Assembly (NCBI GenBank): GCA_022566435.1
Contig: JADFIX010000196.1
Span: forward strand, 1-6,990
Direction: 5' to 3'
Source: Planctomycetota bacterium
GTDB lineage: Bacteria; Planctomycetota; Phycisphaerae; UBA1845
DNA length: 6,990 nt
Shown here: in pieces, positions 1 to 6,797 of the stretch
Layout: the number at the start of each line of letters is the position of its first letter
Position numbering within the stretch: the first letter of the stretch is position 1
The notes under the pieces: generated by a model
The model's database searches: none
What the model saw: the letters and a program-made list of their open reading frames with translations, nothing else
Told to the model about the DNA's origin: nothing
Made by a program: the position numbers and the translations under genes

Positions 1-1
1 C

Positions 2-1198
2 GTTGCGCGCCATCGTTAAGAAACTAGCGAAGGTGGCGCTGTGCATGACTTTCACCCCACCAAACTTGCAGACTCCATCTTGGATTCGATAGCACTCCGG
101 CAGGAACTGCAGGGCTTCCAGCGCCGACTTGACCGTCAGCGTCCTCTCGTCGGCGTGTTCAATCGCGAGATATCGAAGCAGGCGAGCCAGATCGCGATGC
201 GCCGGCGGCGCCTTGTCCGGGTCGAGTCCCTCAAGGTCGAACCGGCAGCAAGCCCGGATCAGATCGGTCCATTCGGGATTTTTCGACGGCTCCTTTTCGT
301 CGTCGCTGTCACCGTCGACGTCGTCCAGATCAGCCAGCGCCTTGCCATGCAAACTGGCGAAGGCGAGAGCGTACGCGTTATGGCGTCTAGCCCATCGGGA
401 GTTCGCCTCGCGAACACGTAGACGTTGCGCGTACAGCAACGCCCGCGCCTTGAAGACCTTGTGCGAGGGATGCCAGAGCGGTTCGGATAGCAAGCCCAGG
501 TTGGCGTATCCGCGCACCAGGGCTCCCAAGAGTTCAGCGGACTCGCCCTGCCGGTAAATTGCCGCGTGTAGTTGTCGCAGAGCGGAAAACTGAGACGTGA
601 ACGTCATTTCTTGAAGAAGGTCTTCGATGGCCTCGCTCGGGACCGCGTCGCCGTGTGCTTTCTTGTCGTCCGAGGGTTTAAATCCAGACGTCTTCAGCGC
701 CTCGACGAAACGCGTGCGCGAGAGCTTCTCCATTTCCACGACAAGCGACTGATAATCCATGACCACGGTCGGCTGAGAATTCACCTTTCCAATCACGTCC
801 AATCGGAAGTGATCGACCGACTCCTCGGTTGGATAGAAACCTCGCAGGACTTCGACCATGGACGCAACCCCGTAGCGCGACGGGCCACCGGGAATTGCGG
901 CCAGATCGAACGGCTCGTTTTTTCCGGCCGAGGGCATCGCCTCGCCTAGCCATGCATCCCGGGTCGTCAGGCCGAGTTCGTCTCGCGCCGCAATAAGAAA
1001 TGCTTGTCGAGCGATTTCGCGAGAGAGAATGCCCCGATGCACAGACCCTCTGGCGGTGAACAAAGCCCAACCTCGGGATTTGTCCAAATAAACAATACTC
1101 GCGGAGTTTCCAGATTTGCGCGAAGCCGGCGGGTCCTGGGCGATGGCGCCATTACACGCCAGCACCACCATGACCAAGGAGAAATAACCCAATTTCAT
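2..1198 (-). CDS. Exported helical-repeat protein of unknown function (C-terminus beyond the left edge)
   Basis: The frame is open from an ATG at 1198 to the left edge, giving 399 codons with no stop. An AGGGGG ribosome binding site at 1207-1212 lies 8 nt before the ATG. The protein starts with a short Met-Lys, a hydrophobic stretch (residues 3-14) and a likely signal peptidase I site after Ala-Ile-Ala at residue 20. Cys15 in Val-Leu-Ala-Cys is an imperfect lipobox, so a lipoprotein is possible. Residues about 200-291 are Leu/Ala-rich and read like paired helices of a TPR-type solenoid. A very acidic linker with many Asp follows at 290-303. I recognise no catalytic motif. The style recalls large planctomycete exported proteins, but that is recall and not a search result. 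It is divergent from the acyl-CoA synthetase gene. Being open at the left edge with no stop, it is easily missed by gene finders that require a complete frame. Confidence 0.8.
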   Translation of the reverse strand, partial: MKLGYFSLVMVVLACNGAIAQDPPASRKSGNSASIVYLDKSRGWALFTARGSVHRGILSREIARQAFLIAARDELGLTTRDAWLGEAMPSAGKNEPFDLAAIPGGPSRYGVASMVEVLRGFYPTEESVDHFRLDVIGKVNSQPTVVMDYQSLVVEMEKLSRTRFVEALKTSGFKPSDDKKAHGDAVPSEAIEDLLQEMTFTSQFSALRQLHAAIYRQGESAELLGALVRGYANLGLLSEPLWHPSHKVFKARALLYAQRLRVREANSRWARRHNAYALAFASLHGKALADLDDVDGDSDDEKEPSKNPEWTDLIRACCRFDLEGLDPDKAPPAHRDLARLLRYLAIEHADERTLTVKSALEALQFLPECYRIQDGVCKFGGVKVMHSATFASFLTMARN

Positions 1199-1492
1199 GA
1201 CTCATACCCCCTGTGATTCGCGCCCTTGTTGATGTGTGACGACGCAGGAGCCGCCGAGAAAGCGACTCCACGGATTCTCTCAATCTGCGACAGTGAATGC
1301 AAGCAGATTCCTTTCTGGGGTGAAAACTCGCCCGCGATTGAGGCCGACACTTCTTCACCGCCAATTCCGATTGATCGCCATCGGGGATATCGGCGACAAT
1401 GGAGGCGACAATATGATCGCGCGGTTCGGCGGCGCGGGTCTGTGCTGCCGCTACGATACTTCCTCATTGCATCACACGCCACGGAGGCCGTT
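1199..1492. promoter_or_regulatory. Divergent intergenic region
   Basis: These 294 bases separate two divergently oriented starts and should hold promoters for both. Each start has a good Shine-Dalgarno: AGGGGG at 1207-1212 for the minus gene and GGAGG at 1483-1487 for the plus gene. A TATGAT at 1412-1417 resembles a -10 box on the plus strand, but I see no convincing -35 element at the right distance. I found no clear operator palindrome or riboswitch. The frame of the downstream synthetase stays open through most of this region, but its translation there shows no family similarity. Confidence 0.35.
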
Positions 1493-3166
1493 ATGCCGGA
1501 CTCTTTCACGCCTTGGGTTGAAGGATTGACGATCGGCCAAGTTCTTGCGCGAACGGTTGCGGAGTATCCGGGCAACGACGCCTTGGTTTTTCCGGCGCTT
1601 GATTTGCGATTGAGCTACGCCGACTTTGATCGGGCTGTGTACGAGGCGGCCAAGGGGTTGTTGGCTTTGGGGATTGAGAAGGGGCAACACGTCGCTGTTT
1701 GGGCCACGAATGTGCCGGAGTGGGTCGTTTTGCAATTCGCCACGGCCCGCATCGGCGTGGTGCTGGTGACGATCAACCCGGCTTATCGTGCGCACGAGTT
1801 GAAGTTTGTGTTGAACCAGAGCGATTGCGTCGCTCTGTTTTTGGTCGATCAGTTCAAAACGTCCGACTACTTCGCCATGTTGGCCGATGTGTGCCCGGAG
1901 CTCGCCCACGCCACGCCCGGCATGTTGGAGAGCGAGGCCTTTCCCAAGCTGCGTCTTGTGGTGTCTCTGAAAGGGGCCACGCCCGCGGGCGCGATCTCGT
2001 GGAGCGACCTGCTCGATCAGGGTCGGACCATCGACGCCGGCGATCTGCAACAGGCCGAAGCCGACACGCGACCGGGCGAGCCGATCAACCTTCAGTACAC
2101 CTCCGGCACGACCGGCTTCCCCAAGGCGGCGATGCTCACGCACCGCAACCTGCTGCTCAACGCCTTCTACATTGGCGATTGCCAGAAATTCACGGCGGCC
2201 GACCGCATTTGCATCCCGGTGCCGTTTTATCACTGTTTTGGCTGTGTTTTGGGCACGCTGTGCGCGGCGGTGCGCGGCGCGGCCATGATCATTCCGGCCG
2301 AGTTCTTCCAGCCCGCCGCCACGCTTGACGCGATGGAAAAGGAACGCGCCACCGCCCTGTACGGCGTGCCGACGATGTTCATTGCCGAGCTACAGGATGA
2401 GTCGTTCGCGGGGCGCGACCTTTCCTCGTTGCGCACCGGAATCATGGCGGGCAGCCCTTGTCCGATTGAAGTCATGCGGCAGGTGATTGACCAGATGGGC
2501 GCCAGCGAGCTGACCATCGCCTACGGCCAAACCGAGGCTTCGCCGGTCATTACGCAAACCCGCACGGACGACCCTTTAGAGCTGCGCGTTGAAACGGTCG
2601 GGCGTCCGATTCCCGATGTGGAAGTGAAAGTAGTCGACCCGGCCAGCGGCGCGGAGCTTGGCGACAACGAACAAGGCGAGCTCTGCACGCGCGGCCACGT
2701 CGTTATGCTCGGCTATTACAACAACCCCGACGCCACGGCCGAGGCCATCGACGCCGACCGTTGGCTGCACACGGGCGACTTATGCGTGCGGCTTTCCAAC
2801 GGCTATTACCGCATCACCGGCCGCATCAAGGACATGGTCATCCGCGGCGGCGAGAACATCTACCCGCGCGAGATCGAGGAGTTCCTCTTCACCCATCCCG
2901 ATATCGAGCAGGCGGCGGTGTGCGGCGTTCCCGACGTGAAGTACGTCGAGGAGCTTTGCGCCTGGATCAAGCTCAAGCCGGGCGCGGCGGTCAGCGAAGA
3001 CGACATCCGCGAATTCTGCCGCGAGAATCTGGCCCGCTACAAGACGCCGCGATACATCCGTTTCGTTGAGGAGTTCCCTCAGACCGTGACCGGCAAGATT
3101 CAAAAATTCAAGATCCGCGAGAAGATGATCGAAGACCTGAATTTGCGGGAACAAGAAACCGCGTAG
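1493..3166 (+). CDS. Fatty-acyl-CoA synthetase (AMP-binding, ACSF2-like)
   Basis: This 557-residue enzyme should activate a medium- or long-chain fatty acid with ATP to an acyl-adenylate and then to acyl-CoA, feeding beta-oxidation or lipid synthesis. It belongs to the ANL superfamily and is complete. The ATP-binding loop [10 protein letters not shown] is at residues 202-211. The adenine motif YGQTEAS is at 344-350, where most relatives have YGMTETS. HTGD is at 426-429, the hinge [18 protein letters not shown] spans 443-460, and the catalytic Lys is K535 in TVTGKIQKF. The run [11 protein letters not shown] is typical of the ACSF2-type fatty-acyl-CoA synthases. The start is set by GGAGG at 1483-1487, 5 nt before the ATG, where the family similarity also begins. 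The frame extends upstream to 1226, but that extension is unrelated to the family. The exact chain-length preference cannot be read from the sequence. Confidence 0.95.
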   Translation: MPDSFTPWVEGLTIGQVLARTVAEYPGNDALVFPALDLRLSYADFDRAVYEAAKGLLALGIEKGQHVAVWATNVPEWVVLQFATARIGVVLVTINPAYRAHELKFVLNQSDCVALFLVDQFKTSDYFAMLADVCPELAHATPGMLESEAFPKLRLVVSLKGATPAGAISWSDLLDQGRTIDAGDLQQAEADTRPGEPINLQYTSGTTGFPKAAMLTHRNLLLNAFYIGDCQKFTAADRICIPVPFYHCFGCVLGTLCAAVRGAAMIIPAEFFQPAATLDAMEKERATALYGVPTMFIAELQDESFAGRDLSSLRTGIMAGSPCPIEVMRQVIDQMGASELTIAYGQTEASPVITQTRTDDPLELRVETVGRPIPDVEVKVVDPASGAELGDNEQGELCTRGHVVMLGYYNNPDATAEAIDADRWLHTGDLCVRLSNGYYRITGRIKDMVIRGGENIYPREIEEFLFTHPDIEQAAVCGVPDVKYVEELCAWIKLKPGAAVSEDDIREFCRENLARYKTPRYIRFVEEFPQTVTGKIQKFKIREKMIEDLNLREQETA

Positions 3167-3218
3167 CCGCTTTCAACGGTTAGGACTTGCTCAAGACGAT
3201 TCATTCGCCCTCACCTAG

Positions 3219-3237
3219 CCTCTCCCAGAGGGAGAGG
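3219..3237. repeat. Perfect hairpin between convergent genes (REP-like / bidirectional terminator)
   Basis: CCTCTCCC at 3219-3226 and GGGAGAGG at 3230-3237 pair perfectly over 8 bp around an AGA loop. The preceding CCCTCACCTAG at 3208-3218 completes a motif that recurs in intergenic regions of many GC-rich bacteria, so it may be a dispersed repeat and not a gene-specific terminator. It lies midway between the 3' ends of the acyl-CoA synthetase (3166) and the DUF3179 gene (3272). There it could stop transcription or protect mRNA ends from both sides. There is no T-tract, so a classic rho-independent terminator is not shown. Confidence 0.6.
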
Positions 3238-3271
3238 AGTTCAACGGCGGAAATTATTCCTGAGCGGCGCC

Positions 3272-4339
3272 TTACGGTTCGGCGTGACGATAGATTCGGG
3301 CGTTGGGGTGAAAACGCCTCCAAGCATTGGCGAACGAGAGGATGGCCGACAACCGCAGCAGTCGCTTGCCCTTGTGTGGCCCGTCCAGGGCGATTCCCGT
3401 AGTGCGATTCCAACGGGACCCGCCGCCTGTAAAGTCGCCGTCTTGGGCGTCGAAGTCGATCACCGCGTCGTCGAGCGTACGGCGGAAGATCATCGCGCCG
3501 GTTTCTTTCGGATCATAGGCGACCACAATCGGCTCATCCCCGACGGTGTCGTTGATGACCGGATGTTCCAGCAACTCCGCGAGCGGATAGGCCACGACCT
3601 CTCCGCCATGCCGCAATCCGACAAGAAAACCGTCGGGCTGATCGTACATGTCCACGTTGAATTCGGGCGCCGTTCGCGACAGAACCGAGACGGTGGTGTG
3701 CGGGTGGGATTCTCGCCATGATTTCCAACTCGTGATGATCGAAGGGACCAGTTTGAGCTTCGTGTCCTTGAGTTTTCCCGCAACGCAAGTCCCAAGGATA
3801 TGGCTCCACTCGCTCCCGGTTCGGTCGTCCCTCATCACGAGGCTGTCGCCCCAGAGTTTTCCGGAGACTTGAAAGAGAAGCGGTTGGCCGCCGACCGTTC
3901 TGGCATACACGATGCCGTTGTTGCAAAGGTGTCACCACGTGGCCGCCAGCGGCGTATCGCCGAGAACGTCGTTTAAGATCTCGCGCGACGGCCCGGTCAA
4001 TTGGTTGATGGGGTACGCTCGCGCCTCGCCGTTCACTTCGACGCCCAGCACCAATTCGTCATCGCGAACTTCGTCATCGATCTCGTCCGACCGCTTGATG
4101 GGGATATCGGTAATCGCCGGGAATACCTTGGAAATCGCGATCATCGGCGCGTAGTCGTTCGGATCAAATGGCGAGTTGCGCCCAAGATCAAACGACGCCG
4201 ATCCGCCAGAGATGGGTTGGACCCGCTGGTTGTTGTTGACGGGCTCGGCCTGCGATAATTGATACAACGCGCCGCCAATCTGAACGGCCGCAGCCGCGAT
4301 CACAACACAACATATCACTGCGAGAATTCGATTGGCCAT
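3272..4339 (-). CDS. DUF3179 family protein, probable selenoprotein (in-frame TGA read as Sec136)
   Basis: If the TGA at 3932-3934 is read through, the gene encodes 355 residues, full length for DUF3179. The start at 4339 follows GAGG at 4348-4351 by 8 nt. Residues 5-27 form a hydrophobic signal anchor, so the rest is probably extracytoplasmic. The first family half has ARAYPINQL, then EILNDVLGDTPLAATW (residues 120-135). The TGA replaces the first Cys of the expected CPLC-type motif, giving U136-His-Leu-C139 followed by NNGIVYAR. The similarity continues unbroken in the same frame: SGKLWGDSLVMRD, the Ser/Glu-Trp-Ser segment, HPVINDTVGDEPIVVAYDP, and a C-terminal end with FHPNARIYR. No other lesion is visible. 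The biochemical role of DUF3179 is unknown to me; a CxxC or UxxC pair suggests redox or metal chemistry. A recent nonsense mutation or a base error at one position is the main alternative. The gene follows lysA on the same strand, 142 bases downstream. Confidence 0.85.
3902..3916 (-). promoter_or_regulatory. Candidate bacterial SECIS hairpin
   Basis: In the mRNA of the DUF3179 gene, 15 nt after the TGA, GGCAU pairs with AUGCC over 5 bp around the loop CGUGU. Bacterial SECIS elements bound by SelB are short stem-loops inside the coding region just after the UGA, with a G in the first two loop positions and the loop about 16-37 nt from the UGA. Here G is the second loop base and the loop starts 21 nt after the UGA. 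The fit is good, but a 5-bp stem can arise by chance in GC-rich coding sequence. Confidence 0.5.
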
Positions 4340-4442
4340 CGCGGCAACCTCGCTCGAGGGCATGGAGTCAAGGCAACGCCCTGCATCCGGCGGCGCTGCG
4401 ATCAGGGCGATCCCTTGCGAACATATTGCCGTAATCGGCATG

Positions 4443-4481
4443 CGCGGTTCAGTGCGAAGGCTCACATTCGCGGCAACCGCG
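4443..4481 (-). other. Nested inverted repeat after the lysA stop codon
   Basis: CGCGGTT (4443-4449) pairs with AACCGCG (4475-4481) over 7 bp. Inside, GCGAA (4454-4458) pairs with TTCGC (4467-4471) over 5 bp around an 8-nt loop, with a small internal loop between the two stems. The structure begins at the base next to the lysA TGA. It has no T-tract, so it may be a processing or stability hairpin, or a weak or rho-dependent terminator, between lysA and the DUF3179 gene. Confidence 0.4.
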
Positions 4482-5108
4482 TCACGCTTTGGGGATTGTT
4501 TCTCCGCGAATCAGATCATCAAAGATCTGTCGCGCGCGAATCAGGCTCGCCTGGCCGTCTTGCAGCAGGACTTCGGCCGCCAGCGGCTTCGAGTTGTAGT
4601 TGGACCCCATCACCGCGCCATAGGCGCCGGCGCTGTGAATGACGAATAGATCGCCGACCTTGGCGCTTGGCAGTGAACGATGGCGAACATAGCCTCCTTC
4701 TTCCTGCGTGAAGATATCGCCCGATTCGCACAGCGGGCCGCCGACCACCACGTCGCAGAGGGGTCTTTCATCCGAGGAGCCGTCGGCCGGAACCACGGAC
4801 ATGGGATGATAGGCGCCGTAAAGAATCGGTCGGGCCAGGTTGTTGAAGCCGGCGTCCAGCAGGTAGAACGTGTTGTCGCCCATTTGTTTGACCGCGCGAA
4901 TCTCCGCGATGAGATGTCCGCTTTCGGCCATGAGAAATCGACCAGGCTCAATTTCCAATTTCACGGCGTGACCGAACGTGTTTTCCAGGTGCTTGCGAGT
5001 GTCGTCCCAAAGTTGGAAGTAGGTTTGCAGGTCGACATGCGATTCGTCCTCGCGGTAGGGGACGGGCAAGCCGCCGCCCGCGCTGATGGAGTGGAGAGAA
5101 TCATCAAC
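4482..5108 (-). pseudogene. lysA: Diaminopimelate decarboxylase, C-terminal half (5' truncated)
   Basis: LysA makes L-lysine from meso-diaminopimelate with PLP. These 208 residues align from memory with the second half of the E. coli-type enzyme (about 420 residues). They contain the PLP-phosphate loop in HSISAGGGLPVPY, then LEIEPGRFL, VKQMG, DAGFNNLARP, GPLCESGD and AYGAVMGSNYNS. The catalytic Cys of CESGD is encoded at 4728-4730. The N-terminal barrel half, with the PLP-binding Lys and the HIGS region, is absent. The frame meets a TAA at 5109-5111 exactly where a different sequence starts, so the gene is broken at about 5100-5108 and cannot be active as it stands. A TTG at 5069 could be mistaken for a start, but it is the Leu after the glycine loop. 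The stop at 4482-4484 is native. Confidence 0.9.
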
Positions 5109-5927
5109 TTACGCGGGCGTGTGAGGAGCAGGTTAAAGCAAAATGCAGATGTTGTTGGAACCGACGAATCTTATTTCGAGGATGACGAGGACGAGCAGGC
5201 AGTTTTAAATCTGTACACCGAGTTGGCTGGAATTCTTGATGGCGATGCCGACAAAGAGGTGGATCTAGCCTCTCACGCCTATCAAATTTGGAAGAATGCA
5301 ATCGACGCCGATCCCAGCCTCCAACGCACAATTCCACAACTTCCAGACGTTGTTTTTTCATCCAGAGACCATGAACCTGATGACCGGAGACCCGAGGGAG
5401 TGCTCGTATTCATGCGAACTTCTGAGGGAAACGACGCGCTGGCCTATATTGATGAAGAAGGTAAGAGCATCACTGAGTCTCAATTTGAAATATTGTCGGC
5501 CGCTCAATGCCTGCCTAATACCCCTGCGCTTATTCGGAATCCTCAACACCACGACCTGGTTAGGAGAGGAGTCGCGCACATAGTTAAAGAAGAAAAAAAG
5601 GTGGGTGGACAACTTGGGCGGCCGAGTGGGGCCAGGTTCCGTGTCTACGAACGTATGAAGCGTTATGCGGATGAAGTCAAAGGATCATTGTTCGACACGT
5701 CGGCACTGTTGAAAGCCATTGACGAGATATATCGTTACACTCTTCGGCAGAGTGCTGTAGACACCTTGAATCGCCAACTCCGAAGCGGTATCGACGACAT
5801 GACTCTTTCGGAGTTGGTAACCGCACTGTCGCAGGACGATCGGCTTTGCATCGTTGAAATGGAAGCCGAAGTTCAAGAACCCAGGATCATCTGCTCTTTA
5901 GGGTTATTCACAGAACAACCGGAGTAG
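5106..5927 (+). CDS. SNF2/DEAD-type helicase, C-terminal fragment (5' truncated), defence-associated
   Basis: About 273 residues of the C-terminal accessory region of a large helicase are present. It opens with NLRGRVRSRLKQNADVVGTD and an acidic stretch, continues through EVDLASHAYQIWKNAID and VKEEKKVGGQLGRPSGARF, and ends in EPRIICSLGL before TAG. From memory this is the tail of helicase-related proteins encoded next to Eco57I-like restriction-modification proteins in defence islands. Helicase motifs I-VI (Walker A, DEAH) are not here; they would lie upstream of the break at about 5100. The frame continues leftward to 4680, but that part is antisense to lysA and is not native. GTG at 5121 or ATG at 5412 might start a short product, without visible support. 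The GC content is lower than in the left genes. The next gene starts 6 nt after the stop, so the two form an operon. Confidence 0.7.
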   Translation, partial: NLRGRVRSRLKQNADVVGTDESYFEDDEDEQAVLNLYTELAGILDGDADKEVDLASHAYQIWKNAIDADPSLQRTIPQLPDVVFSSRDHEPDDRRPEGVLVFMRTSEGNDALAYIDEEGKSITESQFEILSAAQCLPNTPALIRNPQHHDLVRRGVAHIVKEEKKVGGQLGRPSGARFRVYERMKRYADEVKGSLFDTSALLKAIDEIYRYTLRQSAVDTLNRQLRSGIDDMTLSELVTALSQDDRLCIVEMEAEVQEPRIICSLGLFTEQPE

Positions 5928-5933
5928 CGTGCC

Positions 5934-6797
5934 ATGCCCGTCGATACTGAACAGCTACGAAGCCGACTCCGGGAATTCGATTTTACCGGTGCGATGGTGG
6001 AGGTACTTGGTTGGAATTTTCATAACGCCAATCCTTTACTGGTCGATATCGATGGCCAGGATTATGTATTAAATGCCGTCGCCGAAAAAAGCGGGCAGGT
6101 CGTCTATTCCTGCCAATCCAAAGAAGACAATCAGATGCCTCCTTATCCGGTCCGCCAAAAGATAGAGCGTCAGGTCGCGAAAACTACATTCGAACACCTC
6201 ATTATTTTCCATGACGTTAATCGCACGACCCAGTATTGGCAGTGGGTTCGCCGCAAAGCAGGCAAGACTGCGGCTTGGCGAGAGCAGGTCTACCGGCCTA
6301 ATCAGACAGAAGAACCCCTGATTCAGAAACTACAACAGATTGCCTTCGACCTCGAGGAAGAAGACGGATTGAATATCTCTATTGTGACCGGCCGTGTTGA
6401 GGGGGCATTTGATGTCGATAGAGTAACTAAGCGTTTTTACGACCGGTTTAAGAGCGAGCACGATGCTCTTCTCAGTTTTATAGAGGGAATAGATTCTGTC
6501 GTTGATCGAGAATGGTATGCGTCATTGATGCTTAACCGGCTCATGTTCGTCTATTTCATTCAAAAAAAGGGTTTCCTTGTATTAATTGTCCTTCACTTCA
6601 ACATTGGCATTTTGATACCGTGCTTCTTCGCTATCGATTGTGCATTTTCGTATCCTGCGTCGGCGTGCCTGACGATCCCTATCCCGGGGTCTGTAGTAAG
6701 AACCTGCACAAGTCTTGCTTCGCTTTCGTCTGTTCCCTCGGCGACAACCACCATTCCGGCATGGATTGCACGATTTGCGTGGAGCGTTCCTTGCTGA
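5934..6797 (+). pseudogene. Eco57I-like restriction-modification protein, N-terminal fragment (3' truncated)
   Basis: Residues 1-215 (to about 6578) look like the N-terminal region of large single-chain Eco57I/type IIG-like or BREX/DISARM-type methylase proteins. It begins with RLREFDFTGAMVEVLGW and has an IIFHDVNRTTQYWQWVRR segment. It ends with the strongly conserved-looking RFYDRF, FIEGID, WYASLMLNRLMFVYFIQKKGFL run that normally leads into the methyltransferase domain. No SAM-binding loop and no NPPY are present, because similarity stops after KKGFL. The remaining 72 residues to the TGA at 6797 are antisense to hutU and are chimeric. The start is firm: GGAG at 5921-5924, overlapping the end of the helicase gene, precedes the ATG by 9 nt. 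The N-terminal part may be a degraded nuclease fold; this is inference. Confidence 0.7.
6593..6766 (-). pseudogene. hutU: Urocanate hydratase, C-terminal fragment
   Basis: Reading from 6766 down to TGA at 6593-6595 gives 57 residues that match the end of urocanase, the second enzyme of histidine degradation (urocanate to imidazolonepropionate, NAD-dependent). Recognisable pieces are [33 protein letters not shown] and the terminal HGIKMPML. The expected upstream Gly-rich GIGYS segment is missing: immediately before Ile-His the reading gives unrelated residues and, further up, a stop. So the 5' part is lost at about 6766. The 3' end is native and is followed by about 14 bases before the restriction-modification fragment begins on the opposite strand. 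The fragment is too short to be functional. Confidence 0.85.

Noticed and set aside
41..949. Plus-strand frames at 41-421, 129-557 and 572-949
   Set aside because: They are shadows of the continuous 399-codon minus-strand gene, which has a signal peptide and a ribosome binding site.
1226..1492. N-terminal extension of the acyl-CoA synthetase
   Set aside because: It is low-complexity and Arg-rich in part, unlike the family, and the GGAGG-preceded ATG at 1493 coincides with the start of family similarity.
1472..2233. 253-codon minus-strand frame
   Set aside because: It is antisense to the conserved AMP-binding domain and shows no recognisable motif; such frames are common opposite GC-rich genes.
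3932..3934. TGA read as Trp in a recoded genetic code
   Set aside because: TGG is used for Trp throughout, including the codon just before this TGA, and lysA ends with TGA at its native C-terminus. The residue expected at this position is Cys, not Trp.
3272..4465. Two separate genes (3272-3910 and 3932-4465) instead of one
   Set aside because: Both parts are consecutive in one frame of the same DUF3179 protein; the GTG at 3908-3910 has no ribosome binding site, and a start there would drop the UxxC motif. The GTG at 4465 adds a poorly protein-like leader ahead of the ATG at 4339, which has its own GAGG site.
4680..5927. One long 415-codon plus-strand reading frame
   Set aside because: The first 140 or so codons are antisense to clear lysA coding sequence and only the part after about 5106 has family similarity; the long frame is created by the junction.
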